Counted from the first letter of the stretch, positions 9,979 to 22,389 are shown. The stretch: 57,296 nt of DNA from an uncultured Methylococcaceae bacterium (GCA_903928685.1 CAIYRS010000009.1:1-57296); one strand, 5' to 3'. Notes: generated by a model not told the origin, from the sequence alone. Numbers and translations: made by a program.

Positions 9979-12261
9979 ATGTCCGCAGTGATGGAAGAAA
10001 AAACGTTTCGCGGCTTGCGCGAAGTTGCGGTGCTAAGTTGCTTTGCCAGCGCCTTGTTTTTATTAATTTCTTTAGTAACCTTTAATCACGAGGATGGCGG
10101 CTGGTTACATCCGCCAACAACCGATAAAGCCATCAATGCAGGCGGCGTGATTGGCGCTTGGCTTGCCGATATTTGCCTGAATTTTTTTGGCTTGATCGCG
10201 TTTTTGTTCCCGTTACTGATTGCTTGCTACAGCTATCTGTTTTACAAACAAATCAAATATCACCTAGAAAAAAAAATCATCATCACTTTAGGCACGGTAG
10301 CCAGCATTGTCTCGCTTTCTGCGCTACTCTACCTTTATCCGATAAGGATAGGCATTGAATTGCCTCGCAGTGTATCAGGTATTTTAGGAGAAGAAACAGG
10401 CGAAAAAGTTCTTACGCTATTCGGCAATTCTGGCGCAACCTTGTTTCTGATTGTGTTACTACTTGCGGGCATTACCCTCGCCACTGAGCTGTCTTGGGTG
10501 ACATTGGTTGATTTCCTAGGCAAACATACTTATGCCGTTTGCAGCGCTTTCTTTAAAAAACTCACGCTCCCAAGACCTGATGCCTTACCGTTAACACCCA
10601 AAGTCACCAAAAGCAAACGACCGGAAAAAAGCCCGAAAACCGATAAGCTGCCGTTTGCGGCATCGCCAATTTTTGAAGCCGAACAAGCACCAGAACCCGA
10701 ACAGCAAAAACCGAAATCCAAAGCAAAAATAACCCCTTACGAAAGCGGCTCATCGGTGTTACCACCATTGGATTTGCTGGACACACGGGAAAACCACATT
10801 ACTGGCTACAGCCAAGCGGATTTGGAAGCCATGTCCACCAAAGTGGAAGAGATTCTCGCCGACTTTAACGTCGCCGTTAATGTTATCGGCTTCCATCCTG
10901 GCCCTGTCATCACCCGTTTTGAATTACAGCCCGCCGCAGGGGTAAAAGTCAGCCGCATCAGCGGTCTGGCAAAAGACTTAGCAAGGGCGTTATTGGTAAC
11001 CAGCGTGCGGATTGTCGAGATCATCCCCGGCAAATCCGTGGTCGGCTTGGAAATTCCTAACCGTGAACGGGAAATGGTCAACTTAAGGGAATTGTTGGAA
11101 TACAGCAGCTTTACCAAAGCCAAATCCTTACTGACTCTGTCGATGGGGAAAGATATTGCTGGTGTGCCGATTGTTGCTGACTTGGCAAAAATGCCCCATG
11201 CCTTAGTGGCAGGCACGACAGGTTCTGGTAAATCTGTGGCTATCAATACCATGATTTTAAGCTTGCTTTATAAGGCCACGCCCGAAGAAGTCCGAATGAT
11301 TATGATAGACCCGAAAATGTTGGAATTGTCGGTATACGAAGGCATCCCACATTTGCTCACCCCGGTGGTCACCGACATGAAGGAGGCCAGCAACGCCTTA
11401 CGCTGGGCCGTCGCGGAAATGGAACGGCGTTATAAATTGATGTCGAAAATGGGCGTTAGGAATCTTGCTGGCTTTAATCAACTGATAAACGAAACCACTG
11501 AGCGCGGCGAAACCATCCGTGACCCTATGTTCCAACTGACTTCGCCATTGGAAGAAGGCGAATCGTTTCCGGTATTAAGCACCTTGCCAAGCATTGTTAT
11601 CGTTATCGACGAGCTTGCCGATATGATGATGATTGTCGGTAAAAAAGTGGAAGAATTAATTGCCCGTTTGGCGCAAAAAGCACGGGCGGCAGGCATTCAC
11701 CTTATTCTTGCCACGCAACGCCCATCGGTTGACGTTTTAACCGGATTGATTAAGGCCAACGTGCCTACGCGTATTTCTTTTCAAGTTTCTTCACGCATTG
11801 ACTCCCGCACCATTCTTGACCAAGGTGGCGCGGAAGCACTTTTGGGTAATGGCGATATGCTATTTTTGCCGTCAGGCACCAGCATTCCCATCCGCGCCCA
11901 CGGCGCATTTGTCGATGACCATGAAGTACATAAAGTCGTGGAGTTTTTAAAGCAAACAGCGCCACCAAATTATCTACAAGAAATCACCCAAGAAGTATCT
12001 GACAACAGCGATTATGGCTTTAGTGGTGGCGGTAGCGGCGGCAATGTCCGTGGCTCTGAAACCGACGCCCTGTATGATGAAGCGGTGACTTTTGTAACCG
12101 ATTCCCGAAAAGCATCGATCTCCAGTGTGCAACGGCGTTTTAAAATTGGTTATAACCGCGCAGCCACTATTATTGAAGATATGGAAGCCGCAGGCGTTGT
12201 CAGCGCAGCCGAGTCCAACGGCTCTCGTGTTGTTTTGGCACCTGCGCCCATAAAAGATTAA
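9979..12261 (+). CDS. ftsK: DNA translocase FtsK
   Basis: FtsK anchors at the division septum and pumps chromosome ends towards dif, where it activates XerCD. The 760-residue protein has an N-terminal domain with four membrane segments (about residues 20-165), a short proline/lysine-rich linker (about 195-250), the motor domain with Walker [10 protein letters not shown] and Walker [14 protein letters not shown], and a C-terminal winged-helix gamma domain ([20 protein letters not shown]) that reads KOPS sequences. The linker is short compared with E. coli, as in many other gammaproteobacteria. Confidence 0.97.
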   Translation: MSAVMEEKTFRGLREVAVLSCFASALFLLISLVTFNHEDGGWLHPPTTDKAINAGGVIGAWLADICLNFFGLIAFLFPLLIACYSYLFYKQIKYHLEKKIIITLGTVASIVSLSALLYLYPIRIGIELPRSVSGILGEETGEKVLTLFGNSGATLFLIVLLLAGITLATELSWVTLVDFLGKHTYAVCSAFFKKLTLPRPDALPLTPKVTKSKRPEKSPKTDKLPFAASPIFEAEQAPEPEQQKPKSKAKITPYESGSSVLPPLDLLDTRENHITGYSQADLEAMSTKVEEILADFNVAVNVIGFHPGPVITRFELQPAAGVKVSRISGLAKDLARALLVTSVRIVEIIPGKSVVGLEIPNREREMVNLRELLEYSSFTKAKSLLTLSMGKDIAGVPIVADLAKMPHALVAGTTGSGKSVAINTMILSLLYKATPEEVRMIMIDPKMLELSVYEGIPHLLTPVVTDMKEASNALRWAVAEMERRYKLMSKMGVRNLAGFNQLINETTERGETIRDPMFQLTSPLEEGESFPVLSTLPSIVIVIDELADMMMIVGKKVEELIARLAQKARAAGIHLILATQRPSVDVLTGLIKANVPTRISFQVSSRIDSRTILDQGGAEALLGNGDMLFLPSGTSIPIRAHGAFVDDHEVHKVVEFLKQTAPPNYLQEITQEVSDNSDYGFSGGGSGGNVRGSETDALYDEAVTFVTDSRKASISSVQRRFKIGYNRAATIIEDMEAAGVVSAAESNGSRVVLAPAPIKD

Positions 12262-12269
12262 GAACGGGA

Positions 12270-12319
12270 TTTAAAAGCGTCGCGCAACGCCATAATCAAA
12301 TGGCGTTACTGCTTTTAAA
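12270..12319 (+). terminator. Two-part hairpin after ftsK
   Basis: An outer pair TTTAAAAGC (12270-12278) and GCTTTTAAA (12311-12319) encloses an inner stem AACGCCA (12286-12292) and TGGCGTT (12301-12307). It begins 8 bp after the ftsK stop. There is no clean U-run, so termination efficiency is uncertain. Confidence 0.45.
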
Positions 12320-12410
12320 GCCTGTTCCAAAAAATTAAACCCTTATAGGGTGTTGTTTATTCCTGACCTTGTTGTATTCCATTTTAATTTAAACCAGCGT
12401 GTAGAAAATA

Positions 12411-13229
12411 ATGAGCAAAGCAGCCAAAACACCCTATAAGTCGATATTTATTTCTGATATTCATCTCGGCACACGTTCTTGCAAAGCCGAATACTTAATT
12501 AAAACCCTAAAGCGACTGAGCTTTGATGAAGTGTATTTGCTCGGTGATATTATCGATGGTTGGAAAATCAAACGCGGTTGGTACTGGCATCAATCCCACA
12601 CCAATTTTTTAAGGAAGATTTTAAAATTTTCCAAAAAGAAACGGGTTGTCTACATTGCGGGCAACCATGATGAATTTTTACGCAACTTTTTATCGCATGG
12701 CGATTTAAACGTCGGCAACGTCGAAGTTTACGATGAATTGATTTACACCACTGCCAGCGGCAAATCTTATCTGCTCACCCACGGCGACAATTACGACATT
12801 GTGACCCGTTATCATAAACAAATCGCTATTCTGGGTGATATTGGCTATGAAAGCTTGCTGACCTTAAACAGGCATTTCAACTGGATAAGAAGGCACATGG
12901 GTTTCGGTTATTGGTCATTATCCAAATTTGTAAAAAACAAAGTGAAATCCGCGGTTTCTTTTATTACCCAATTTGAAATTGTCTTAGCCAAGCATTGCAA
13001 AGAAAGGCAATTGGATGGCGTCATTTGTGGGCATATCCATTCAGTTGCCAGCAAAGATATTGAGGGCGTACATTATGTCAATTGTGGCGATTGGGTTGAA
13101 TCCTGCACCTTAATTGCCGAAGACTGGAATGGCGAATTTCATATCATTGAATATGCGAATTTACCCAAACAATTGCCTTCAGAGGATTTGGAACTAAATG
13201 ACGAACTACAAGAAGAATTACAATCTTAA
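12411..13229 (+). CDS. Calcineurin-type metallophosphoesterase, LpxH-like (UDP-2,3-diacylglucosamine diphosphatase family)
   Basis: The 272-residue protein has the full set of two-metal phosphoesterase motifs: ISDIHLG (residues ~14-20), LLGDIIDGW, AGNHDEFLR, LTHGDNYD and ICGHIHS. Proteins of this type (about 270 aa with the KRGWYWHQSHTNFLRK segment) are usually annotated as UDP-2,3-diacylglucosamine diphosphatases, the lipid A pathway step forming lipid X. They are longer than classical LpxH (about 240 aa), so the exact substrate is not certain and no gene symbol is given. The 3' end overlaps the next gene by 32 nt. Confidence 0.85.
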   Translation: MSKAAKTPYKSIFISDIHLGTRSCKAEYLIKTLKRLSFDEVYLLGDIIDGWKIKRGWYWHQSHTNFLRKILKFSKKKRVVYIAGNHDEFLRNFLSHGDLNVGNVEVYDELIYTTASGKSYLLTHGDNYDIVTRYHKQIAILGDIGYESLLTLNRHFNWIRRHMGFGYWSLSKFVKNKVKSAVSFITQFEIVLAKHCKERQLDGVICGHIHSVASKDIEGVHYVNCGDWVESCTLIAEDWNGEFHIIEYANLPKQLPSEDLELNDELQEELQS

Positions 13230-13653
13230 TCGACCATCGTTTTTGGAAACATGCCTGTACTTATTGTTATCGGCATGGTCATTTAATGCAGTCGCTGCCG
13301 ACGATGAAAAACCCAAAGTAACGCAATTAATAAAAACCACCACCAGCTGGGATGGCAAACAAATTGTCTACCCAGTTGGGCAACCAGAAGTGACGGGCTT
13401 GCTGGTGGAAATTGCACCGGGCAAAGAAACCGCTTGGCATAGCCATCCATCACCCTCATTCGCGGTAATTATGGAAGGCACGTTGGAAGTAATGCTGAAA
13501 GACGGCAGAACGAAACGATTACAGGCAGGCGAACCGTTGATTGAAGTGACTAATGTGGCTCACAACGGTCGCAATATTGGCAGTACACCATTAAAAATCA
13601 TGGTGTTTTATGCAGGAATTGTCGGCAGAAAACTCACCGAAGAAGAAAAATAA
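13198..13653 (+). CDS. Secreted or periplasmic cupin-domain protein
   Basis: This 151-residue protein has a likely signal sequence: a basic and polar start, the hydrophobic run LETCLYLLLSAWSFNAVAA and a cleavage site after AVAA (about residue 34). The mature part is a single cupin domain with the metal-site motif TAWHSHPSPSFAVIMEGTLE and the second motif VAHNGRN. Substrate and function are unknown. The ATG overlaps the upstream phosphoesterase gene by 32 nt in another frame, so the two are likely co-transcribed. I see no better start without losing the signal peptide. Confidence 0.75.
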   Translation: MTNYKKNYNLNRPSFLETCLYLLLSAWSFNAVAADDEKPKVTQLIKTTTSWDGKQIVYPVGQPEVTGLLVEIAPGKETAWHSHPSPSFAVIMEGTLEVMLKDGRTKRLQAGEPLIEVTNVAHNGRNIGSTPLKIMVFYAGIVGRKLTEEEK

Positions 13654-13664
13654 CTGATTTAACG

Positions 13665-13688
13665 AGAACTGCCTGGCTAGGCAGTTCT
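13665..13688. terminator. Hairpin between convergent cupin and glycosyltransferase genes
   Basis: AGAACTGCC (13665-13673) pairs with GGCAGTTCT (13680-13688) around a 6-nt loop. It sits centrally in the 49-bp gap between two convergent genes, so it probably serves both strands. The plus side continues TTAAATAAGG with only a short T-run. Confidence 0.65.
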
Positions 13689-13702
13689 TAAATAAGGCCT
13701 TT

Positions 13703-14743
13703 TTAAAAAGACAACTTCAAAACATCTACCTTGCTCCAAACACTCTCAATAAAAGCACTATCCATTTTTGGCATACCGTCTTTTATCCATTCCACCAGTA
13801 TCGCAGCAACATTCGGATAGGTTATATGAATGGCAGTATTGTCATGTAACCAATGCTCAATGATTGATAAATCCATATCCGTCATCGTATGACCATAACC
13901 CAATTCCTTTAACGCCGCCGCATTTGAGATTTGCTCCATTTGCGAATGCAGGGGTTTGGTAAGGATTTTTTTGCCTAATTGCAAGGCTTCACTAGCAAGC
14001 TCAAAACCTGCATTACTGATAATACCAGCGCAATCATATAAATCCCGTTGAAAACCATCGCGTGATAATGGATTGCAAACAATATGTTCATGGTTGCAAT
14101 CGATAAGGTCTGGGGAATAAATATGAAAGTTAAAATCTTTAAAATTTGATAAAAGCTTTACAACTTCGCGCTGGTCTTCAAACGGCAAATACACAACAAT
14201 TTTATTTCTAATGATGTTTTTTGGCGTTTCTAAGGTTTCAATGATTGGCGGCAAAATAGGCTGCCCGAAATGATGCCAATGCAAACCAATGCCCACATCA
14301 GCAGGAGCAAAGTATTTCATCACCTGATTAGCAATCGGATCAGAACCTGCGCGTGGGATTTTATGGTTAAAGGCGTATTGATGACCAATGCCTAATACCG
14401 ATTTTTTCTGGCGCTTACCCGCCCATGCGGTGACTGGCTCAAAATCGGTTATCACTAGATCATATGCGCTTAAATCTAAGCTATTGATGTCTTTAAAAAA
14501 GGTAATGGCCTTAAGATCGCGGGCTGTTTTTAAATAATTTACTTGGCCTTTATCGGTATTGAAGGTTAAGCCTTTACGTAGTTGATAATCTTTAAAAATT
14601 TCCATATCAAAATACTTATCGGCTGGGCGACCAGTAAATTGGAAGGTAACATCAATACCAACATCATGAAGCTCCTTCGCCATAACTCTTGCACGAGTAA
14701 TATGTCCATTACCCGTTCCTTGTACCCCATAAAAAATTCTCAT
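13703..14743 (-). CDS. Glycosyltransferase, MJ1255/VC2487 family
   Basis: The 346-residue protein starts MRIFYGVQGTGNGHITRARV, the N-terminal nucleotide-binding loop of GT-B fold transferases such as MurG and of the MJ1255/VC2487 family. The C-terminal donor-binding half has GIISNAGFELASEALQLGKK followed by LTKPLHSQMEQ, as in UDP-sugar transferases. Acceptor and sugar are unknown. The ATG overlaps the stop of the PAP2 phosphatase gene (TAATG), so the pair is translationally coupled; together they may act on a lipid-linked glycan, which is an inference from context only. Confidence 0.85.
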   Translation of the reverse strand: MRIFYGVQGTGNGHITRARVMAKELHDVGIDVTFQFTGRPADKYFDMEIFKDYQLRKGLTFNTDKGQVNYLKTARDLKAITFFKDINSLDLSAYDLVITDFEPVTAWAGKRQKKSVLGIGHQYAFNHKIPRAGSDPIANQVMKYFAPADVGIGLHWHHFGQPILPPIIETLETPKNIIRNKIVVYLPFEDQREVVKLLSNFKDFNFHIYSPDLIDCNHEHIVCNPLSRDGFQRDLYDCAGIISNAGFELASEALQLGKKILTKPLHSQMEQISNAAALKELGYGHTMTDMDLSIIEHWLHDNTAIHITYPNVAAILVEWIKDGMPKMDSAFIESVWSKVDVLKLSF

Positions 14744-15264
14744 TACAAAACTTGTCCTAAACTTAAAAACGCCGTGCCAATACCCAAAACCATCCCAATT
14801 AACGTATCTGTTGGGAAATGTACACCTAAAACAACCCTAGAAAAACCAACCATTGCCGCCCAGCAATACACGGGGATAATCAATGGTGGGAAAAAATAGG
14901 CAATTAATGTCGCCATCATAAATGCGGCTGAAGTATGGCCTGATGGGAAACTAAATTTGTCGGAGGGGGTGATTATACTACGGAAATTTTTTAATGCGGC
15001 TTCTGGACGATTGCGCTTAAAGCCATTTTTCAACACAAAGTAAGTGGGTCTTTCAATCAAAAAAGCCAAAACAATTGCCTGTAAGAAAGCACTGTTGATG
15101 CCTTCACTTAAGTAGGTAATTAAAGCAATTAAAACATAGAGTTGACCATCACCTGTTTTAGATAAAAATCGGCAAATGGTAGTGAATTGGGCGTGGATTT
15201 TGGCATTAATAAGCCAAGTGAACATAAAAACATCGTATTTATGTATAGATAGCAATAATTTCAT
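14743..15264 (-). CDS. PAP2-family membrane phosphatase
   Basis: The start at 15264 (MKLLLSIHKYDVFMFTW) is supported by a strong GAGGGG ribosome-binding site about 7 nt upstream and gives 173 residues; an in-frame extension back to 15417 lacks family character. The three PAP2 signature motifs are present: K-x6-RP in KNGFKRNRP, FPSGHTSA, and SRVVLGVHFPTD, which carries the catalytic histidine. There are several membrane segments. Such enzymes dephosphorylate lipid phosphates (phosphatidic acid, undecaprenyl pyrophosphate); which one is not visible. It is coupled to the following glycosyltransferase gene. Confidence 0.87.
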   Translation of the reverse strand: MKLLLSIHKYDVFMFTWLINAKIHAQFTTICRFLSKTGDGQLYVLIALITYLSEGINSAFLQAIVLAFLIERPTYFVLKNGFKRNRPEAALKNFRSIITPSDKFSFPSGHTSAAFMMATLIAYFFPPLIIPVYCWAAMVGFSRVVLGVHFPTDTLIGMVLGIGTAFLSLGQVL

Positions 15265-15503
15265 ATTTTTCCCCTCAAAAATTCCGCAACAAATTGTTTT
15301 TATTACAGAATTGAAAATCGTAGACTTTCGGTTGTAATTTTTATTTTTGTTTAGAGGGTAGAGATTAATGCTATAGCATGACAAATAAATGAAGCTTTCT
15401 TTACAATTCCATGACAATTAAGGATTTACTGAATTTCCAATAACTTAGCAACAGCCATAAGAACCTGATAATTAGTTTTTTAAATATCAGGCATTTATGG
15501 TTT

Positions 15504-16337
15504 TTAGCCCACTTTTCTTACTAAAAAATCTATCCAAGTGGTTGGCAAAATCCGTTTAAGTACCGCAAAAAGATAGGTTGGAAAAGTTACGTAATAACGT
15601 ATTTTCGGTTTTGATGATTCCACCGCATGGATTACTTTTTTGGCAACTGCGGTTGCGGGCAGCGTGAATGGCGCAGCTGGGCCTTCGGTTTGTAAGCGCG
15701 CTTCCATTGCCGAATAAGTTTCTTTATGAAAACTTGCGCTGACATCAATATTTTCTTTATAGAGTGCAAAAGCATTTTTTCTGAACTCGCTTAAGATTGG
15801 TCCGGGCTCAATTAAGGAAATAGAAATGCCTGTGCCATAAAGCTCTAAACGCAAGGTGTCCGCCAAACCTTCGAGAGCAAACTTACTGGCATTGTATGCA
15901 CCACGGTATTTCATAGCGACAAAGCCCAATATAGAACTGTTATAAATGATGCGCCCATAGCCTTGCTGCCGCATGATTGGAATCACCAAGTTAGTCAGTT
16001 CGTGCGTACCAAATAAATTGGTTTCAAACTGGTTTCGCAGTGCAGCCCTAGGCAAGTCTTCTACCGCCCCAGGCTGACCAAATGCACCGTTGTTAAACAA
16101 TACATCCAAGCGCCCTGCTGTCGATAAGAGGATTTTTTCCATCGCGGCTTGAATGCTGGCGCTATCTGCCAAATCCAGTTGAAAGGCATCATAGCCATCC
16201 GCCAACAAGCTATCCACGTCTTTTTGTTTGCGGGCGGTGACAATGACATGATGTCCGCGTTTGCGTAATTCTTGGGCGGTTACGTAGCCAATTCCGCTTG
16301 AGCAACCCGTAATCAATATGTGTTTTTGTTCTGTCAT
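15504..16337 (-). CDS. Short-chain dehydrogenase/reductase
   Basis: The 277-residue protein is a classical SDR: NAD(P)-binding TGCSSGIG (residues ~10-17), FNNGAFGQ, the catalytic serine in IIYNSSILGF and the YNASK active-site tyrosine/lysine. The C-terminus has a hydrophobic segment (VTFPTYLFAVLKRILPTTW), as in members that act on lipid or membrane-associated substrates. It starts only 4 bp after glmS, so it is probably read with the glmU-glmS operon. The substrate is unknown. A gap of 239 bp separates it from the PAP2 gene. Confidence 0.87.
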   Translation of the reverse strand: MTEQKHILITGCSSGIGYVTAQELRKRGHHVIVTARKQKDVDSLLADGYDAFQLDLADSASIQAAMEKILLSTAGRLDVLFNNGAFGQPGAVEDLPRAALRNQFETNLFGTHELTNLVIPIMRQQGYGRIIYNSSILGFVAMKYRGAYNASKFALEGLADTLRLELYGTGISISLIEPGPILSEFRKNAFALYKENIDVSASFHKETYSAMEARLQTEGPAAPFTLPATAVAKKVIHAVESSKPKIRYYVTFPTYLFAVLKRILPTTWIDFLVRKVG

Positions 16338-16341
16338 TGGC

Positions 16342-18171
16342 TTATTCTACGGTAACAGATTTTGCTAAATTTCTGGGCTGATCGACATCGGTGCCTTTTA
16401 ATACGGCAACATGATAGGAAAGCAGTTGCAGCGGAATCGTATAAATAATCGGCGATATGGTATTGCCGACTTGCGGTACTTTGACAATTTGCACATTGGC
16501 ATCGTCTTCTGCATGCAAGGTTTCATCCATAAACACAATCAACTGCCCGCCCCGTGCGCTGACTTCATGGATATTAGATTTCAACTTTTCCAATAAACTG
16601 TTATTCGGGGCAACGGTTATGATCGGCATATCCGCATCAATCAAAGCCAATGGCCCATGCTTCAATTCACCTGCGGGATAAGCTTCGGCATGAATATAAG
16701 AAATTTCTTTTAATTTTAATGCCCCTTCCATGGCAATCGGATAGTGCGTACCTCTACCGAGAAATAAGGTATGCTGCTTTTCGGCAAACTGTTCGGATAA
16801 ACATTTGACCTCTTTATTCAGTAGCAATACTTTTTCGATTTTGCCCGGTAAGCTAAACAATTCGTCGGTAATTTTTTCTTCCGCTACTTCGGTCAGCTTA
16901 AAGCGTCTGCCGATGGCAATAACCAACAATAATAATGATACCAATTGAGTGGTAAAAGCTTTGGTAGATGCAACGCCAATTTCTGGGCCTGCACGGGTCA
17001 TCAAGGCCAAATCTGATTCCCTTGCTAATGAACTTTCGGCAACGTTACAAATCGCTAGCGAATATTTCGCCCCTAATTTTTTAGCTTCAATTAACGCCGC
17101 CAAGGTGTCGGCTGTTTCACCTGATTGCGAAATGGTGATGATAAGCGTGTTGTCGACCAAAATCGGGTTTCGATAACGGAATTCACTCGCGACTTCAATA
17201 TTGCAAGAAATACCTGCCAATTCTTCAAACCAATACCGTGCCACTAATCCGGCATGATAACTGGTGCCACATGCGACAATTTGAATGGCTTTAATATCAT
17301 CAAAAATCTGGGTGGCATTATGCCCTAATGAACCTTCTTGCAAACGACGGTTAACAAAACGGCCTTCTAAAGTTTGGGTAACCGCATAAGGTTGCTCAAA
17401 AATTTCTTTAAGCATGTAGTGCCGATATTCACCTTTATCAACAGCATCGGCGGTTAACTGGCTTTCTTTAATAGGACGCTGTACCAATTGGTCATTAATG
17501 TCGTAAATCAATAACTCATCTATGGCTATGACGGCGATGTCACCTTCTTCAAGAAAAATAAACCGCTGGGTAACCGGCAATAAAGCGGCAACATCGGAGG
17601 CGATAAAATATTCGCCAATACCAACACCTATCACTAAGGGGCTGCCTTTTCTACAGGCTATCAAGGTATCGGGAGCTGCACTGTTAACGATACCGAGTGC
17701 ATAAGCACCGGTCAGGTTTTTAATGGCTAATTTAACGGCAGAAAGAAATGAATCGGTATGAGTAATGGCATCAAACAATTCATGGGCGATTACTTCGGTA
17801 TCGGTTTCTGAAGTAAAAACATAACCCTTTTGCAATTGGATTGATTTTAACTGTTCGTAATTTTCAATAATGCCGTTATGTACCACAGCGATTTGATTGC
17901 CGCTGACATGAGGATGGGCATTGGCGGTGCTGGGCACACCATGGGTTGCCCAACGGGTATGGGCAATCCCGATTGTTCCATTAATTGGCTCGGCAACTAA
18001 TAACTCCGCTAACGCATTTACTTTGCCAACCGCGCGTTTGCGATGAATTTGCTGATTATTAATTACCGCTAAGCCCGCTGAATCATAACCGCGATATTCC
18101 AGTCTTTTTAAGCCTTCCAATAATATTGGCACCACATTGCGCTGGGCAATACCTGCAACGATTCCACACAT
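16342..18171 (-). CDS. glmS: Glutamine--fructose-6-phosphate aminotransferase (isomerizing)
   Basis: GlmS makes glucosamine-6-phosphate from fructose-6-phosphate and glutamine, the entry to peptidoglycan and LPS amino sugars. The start at 18171 ([12 protein letters not shown]) exposes Cys2 as the N-terminal nucleophile after methionine removal; an upstream in-frame ATG at 18204 would bury it and overlap glmU. The 609-residue protein has the Ntn glutaminase domain and two SIS domains ([31 protein letters not shown]) and ends in LAKSVTVE. It lies 2 nt after the glmU stop, so the two are coupled. Confidence 0.98.
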   Translation of the reverse strand: MCGIVAGIAQRNVVPILLEGLKRLEYRGYDSAGLAVINNQQIHRKRAVGKVNALAELLVAEPINGTIGIAHTRWATHGVPSTANAHPHVSGNQIAVVHNGIIENYEQLKSIQLQKGYVFTSETDTEVIAHELFDAITHTDSFLSAVKLAIKNLTGAYALGIVNSAAPDTLIACRKGSPLVIGVGIGEYFIASDVAALLPVTQRFIFLEEGDIAVIAIDELLIYDINDQLVQRPIKESQLTADAVDKGEYRHYMLKEIFEQPYAVTQTLEGRFVNRRLQEGSLGHNATQIFDDIKAIQIVACGTSYHAGLVARYWFEELAGISCNIEVASEFRYRNPILVDNTLIITISQSGETADTLAALIEAKKLGAKYSLAICNVAESSLARESDLALMTRAGPEIGVASTKAFTTQLVSLLLLVIAIGRRFKLTEVAEEKITDELFSLPGKIEKVLLLNKEVKCLSEQFAEKQHTLFLGRGTHYPIAMEGALKLKEISYIHAEAYPAGELKHGPLALIDADMPIITVAPNNSLLEKLKSNIHEVSARGGQLIVFMDETLHAEDDANVQIVKVPQVGNTISPIIYTIPLQLLSYHVAVLKGTDVDQPRNLAKSVTVE

Positions 18172-18173
18172 AA

Positions 18174-19544
18174 TTAATTCCCCTGTTTCGTTGGACGCTG
18201 CCATCCAGGTATCGTTATTTGTTTTACCCGGCTAAGCGTAAGTTGGTCATCGGGTGTATTTTTGGTAACCGTTGTACCCGCACCAATGGTCGCATTCTTG
18301 CCTATTGTTACTGGCGCGATCAATTGGCTATCTGAGCCAATAAAAGCCCCGTCACCAATTATGGTTTTAAATTTATTAACACCATCATAATTACAGGTAA
18401 TCGTGCCTGCACCAATATTAACTTTGCTACCGACTTCGGCATCGCCTATATAACTTAAATGATTGATTTTACTGGCACTAGCAACCGATGCTTTTTTTAA
18501 TTCTACAAAATTTCCTATATGGACGTTATCAGCAAGCGTGGTTTCAGGACGTAATCGTGCATAAGGGCCTATTCGGCAAGACTCGCCAATTACAGCGTCT
18601 TCTATGATGCAATTTGCAAATATTTCAACGTTATCGGCAATTTTTGCATTTTTAATGATGGTATTCGCACCAATTTTTACATTATTGCCAATACTTATCG
18701 TGCCTTCAAAAATCACATTAACATCTATGTCAATGTCCTGCCCTAAGCTAACGAGACTGCCTCTCAAATCAAAACGTTTGGGATCGCGGAAGCTTACACC
18801 CTGCTCCATTAAAGCTTCTACTTGGATTTGTTGATAAGCCCGCTCCAAATAAGCCAATTGGATTCTATTGTTTACGCCCAAGACTTCATCGGCATTAATA
18901 GGCTGGCTAGTGACAATGGTTTTGCCATCTAAAACAGCCATGGCAATAACTTCGGTTAAATAATATTCCGCTTGTGCATTATTATTGCTGAGCCGTGACA
19001 GCCAAGTTTTTAAATCCTTACCTAATACAGCCATAATGCCTGTATTTACTTCGGTTATTAATTTTTGGCTTTCAGTAGCATCTTTTTCTTCAACAATGTT
19101 AGTTACATTGCCCAAGCCATTCCGAACAATACGACCATAGCCATGGGGATTGTTTAAATTGACGGTTAATAATGCTAACGAATCGTCATTTACATTCGAA
19201 ATCAATGTATTTATCGTGCTTTCTTTTATTAATGGCACATCACCAAATAACACTAACACGACGTCGTCATTCCCAATGAAATCTGTAGCCTGTTGTACGG
19301 CATGCCCTGTGCCTAATTGTTGGCTTTGCTCTATCCAATTAATTGGTAAATCTTGCATTGAAACCTGTACTAACGCTGCCTGATGTCCAACAATAATATG
19401 GACACTATTATTTGCTATTTGCATACTGGTATCGAAAACATGGCGCAACAATGATTTGTCGGCAATCTTATGTAAAACCTTAGGTAACTGGGATTGCATG
19501 CGAGTGCCTTTACCTGCGGCAAGCACAATAGTAGTGATTTTCAT
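18174..19544 (-). CDS. glmU: Bifunctional GlcNAc-1-P uridyltransferase / GlcN-1-P acetyltransferase
   Basis: GlmU acetylates glucosamine-1-phosphate and couples it to UTP, giving UDP-GlcNAc. The start at 19544 ([17 protein letters not shown]) places the pyrophosphorylase signature L-x2-GxGTxM right at the N-terminus and gives 456 residues. The C-terminal left-handed beta-helix shows hexapeptide repeats ([16 protein letters not shown], then [14 protein letters not shown]). glmS follows with a 2-nt gap; the atp operon precedes it with an intrinsic terminator between, as is common in gammaproteobacteria. Confidence 0.98.
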   Translation of the reverse strand: MKITTIVLAAGKGTRMQSQLPKVLHKIADKSLLRHVFDTSMQIANNSVHIIVGHQAALVQVSMQDLPINWIEQSQQLGTGHAVQQATDFIGNDDVVLVLFGDVPLIKESTINTLISNVNDDSLALLTVNLNNPHGYGRIVRNGLGNVTNIVEEKDATESQKLITEVNTGIMAVLGKDLKTWLSRLSNNNAQAEYYLTEVIAMAVLDGKTIVTSQPINADEVLGVNNRIQLAYLERAYQQIQVEALMEQGVSFRDPKRFDLRGSLVSLGQDIDIDVNVIFEGTISIGNNVKIGANTIIKNAKIADNVEIFANCIIEDAVIGESCRIGPYARLRPETTLADNVHIGNFVELKKASVASASKINHLSYIGDAEVGSKVNIGAGTITCNYDGVNKFKTIIGDGAFIGSDSQLIAPVTIGKNATIGAGTTVTKNTPDDQLTLSRVKQITIPGWQRPTKQGN

Positions 19545-19563
19545 TTTTTGACCCTTATAAAAC

Positions 19564-19600
19564 AAAAAAGCCCGATAACGTATTACTACATTACCGAGCT
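19564..19600 (-). terminator. Intrinsic terminator after atpC
   Basis: On the minus strand AGCTCGGTAA and TTATCGGGCT form a 10-bp stem (two G-U pairs), followed by a run of six T. It lies between atpC and glmU, so glmU-glmS transcription needs readthrough or its own promoter. Confidence 0.8.
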
Positions 19601-19647
19601 TTAATAAAAAGCGACAACATTAAGTAGCCACCTTCGTATGGCGGAAA

Positions 19648-20073
19648 TTATAAATCTCCGCGTTTTCTTAACCTATCAAGCGTTCTCAATTGCATAATTG
19701 CTTGCGCCAGTTGCACTTGTGCAGCTGCGTAATCCATTTTACCTGATTGGTCAGCTAGAGCATCTTCAGCTTTTGCTTTGGCTTCTAAAGCAGCGGCTTC
19801 ATCAATATCTTTAGCTCTAATCGCCGTATCAGCCAAGACTGTCACTAAATGCGGCTGAACTTCCAAAATCCCACCAGAGATAAAAAATGGATAAACCTCT
19901 TTTTCAGAAATCTTAACCCGAACTTCTCCTGGATTAAGCTTTGTCAAGAAAGGTGCGTGGCGTGGCGAAATACCAACCTCACCAAGCTCAGCCGGGGCAA
20001 ATACCATTTCCGCCAATCCGGAAAATATTTCCTTTTCTGCGCTTACGATATCTACATGTACGGTCATAGTCAT
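19648..20073 (-). CDS. atpC: ATP synthase F1 subunit epsilon
   Basis: The 141-residue epsilon subunit has the N-terminal beta-sandwich (MVFAPAELGEVGISPRHAPF) that contacts the rotor, and two C-terminal helices that can inhibit the enzyme. The residues around GEVGISPRHAP are diagnostic. A second in-frame ATG two codons later is an equally possible start. It is the last gene of the atp operon, 19 bp after atpD, and is followed by an intrinsic terminator. Confidence 0.97.
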   Translation of the reverse strand: MTMTVHVDIVSAEKEIFSGLAEMVFAPAELGEVGISPRHAPFLTKLNPGEVRVKISEKEVYPFFISGGILEVQPHLVTVLADTAIRAKDIDEAAALEAKAKAEDALADQSGKMDYAAAQVQLAQAIMQLRTLDRLRKRGDL

Positions 20074-20092
20074 AATTTCTACCTAAACGTGA

Positions 20093-21487
<1,395 letters not shown>

Positions 21488-21512
21488 TTAGTGTTTTATC
21501 ATTTGCTCGGGC

Positions 21513-22379
21513 TTAAACAGCGGCGGCACCGGCAACAATTTCTGAAATTTCTTGAGTGATTGCAGCTTGTCTAGCTTTGTTATAGATTAATTGCAGTTCT
21601 TTAATTAATTTACCCGCATTATCGGACGCACTTTTCATTGCAACCATTCTAGCAGCCTGTTCACAAGCATTATTCTCGACCAATCCTTGATAAACAATCG
21701 ATTCAATATAGCGAATCAACAAATGATCTAGCACTTCTTTGGCATCAGGTTCATATATGTAATCCCAATGTCCACCCATATTTTCTTGCCCTTCAGCTGC
21801 ACTTATTGGCAATAATTTTTCAATATTAGGACGTTGGGTCATGGTATTAACAAACTCGTTGCTAATAATGTAAAGCTCATCGATTTTATTGTTTTCATAA
21901 GCATCTAACATTATTTTGATGATGCCAACTATATCTTTTAATTCTGGCGTGTCACCTAACTTAGAAACTTGGCCAGCCAAATTGATTTTCTTTAGATTAC
22001 CAAAAAAACCCAAAGCCTTGGCACCAATAGTGCAAACATCAACTTCCAGATTTGCATTGTCCCATTGGAGCAGCTGCGACAAGGATCTTCTAAACAAATT
22101 TGAATTCAAACCACCACATAATCCACGATCTGAACTTATAACAATTAGGCCTATACGCTTAACTTCACGTTGCACCAAAAATGGGTGTTTATATTCAGGA
22201 TTCGCATGAGCCAAATGTTTGATTATTTGGCTGATTTTTTTTGAATATGGTCTTGTAGCTTGCATTCTATCTTTGGTCTTACGCATTTTACTTGCAGCAA
22301 CCATTTCCATTGCCCGCGTAATCTTCTGAGTATTTTTTATACTCCCAATTTTAGTGCGTATCTCTTTGCCAACAGCCAT
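21513..22379 (-). CDS. atpG: ATP synthase F1 subunit gamma
   Basis: AtpG is the central rotor shaft. The 288-residue protein starts [20 protein letters not shown] followed by [12 protein letters not shown], the N-terminal helix signature, and ends with the antiparallel coiled-coil helix [20 protein letters not shown], followed by IVAGAAAV. It lies 10 bp after atpA. Confidence 0.98.
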   Translation of the reverse strand: MAVGKEIRTKIGSIKNTQKITRAMEMVAASKMRKTKDRMQATRPYSKKISQIIKHLAHANPEYKHPFLVQREVKRIGLIVISSDRGLCGGLNSNLFRRSLSQLLQWDNANLEVDVCTIGAKALGFFGNLKKINLAGQVSKLGDTPELKDIVGIIKIMLDAYENNKIDELYIISNEFVNTMTQRPNIEKLLPISAAEGQENMGGHWDYIYEPDAKEVLDHLLIRYIESIVYQGLVENNACEQAARMVAMKSASDNAGKLIKELQLIYNKARQAAITQEISEIVAGAAAV

Positions 22380-22389
22380 TTACAGCCCC

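Noticed and set aside
16342-18171. glmS ribozyme/riboswitch upstream of glmS
   Set aside because: glmS starts 2 nt after glmU, leaving no leader; that ribozyme is a Gram-positive feature.
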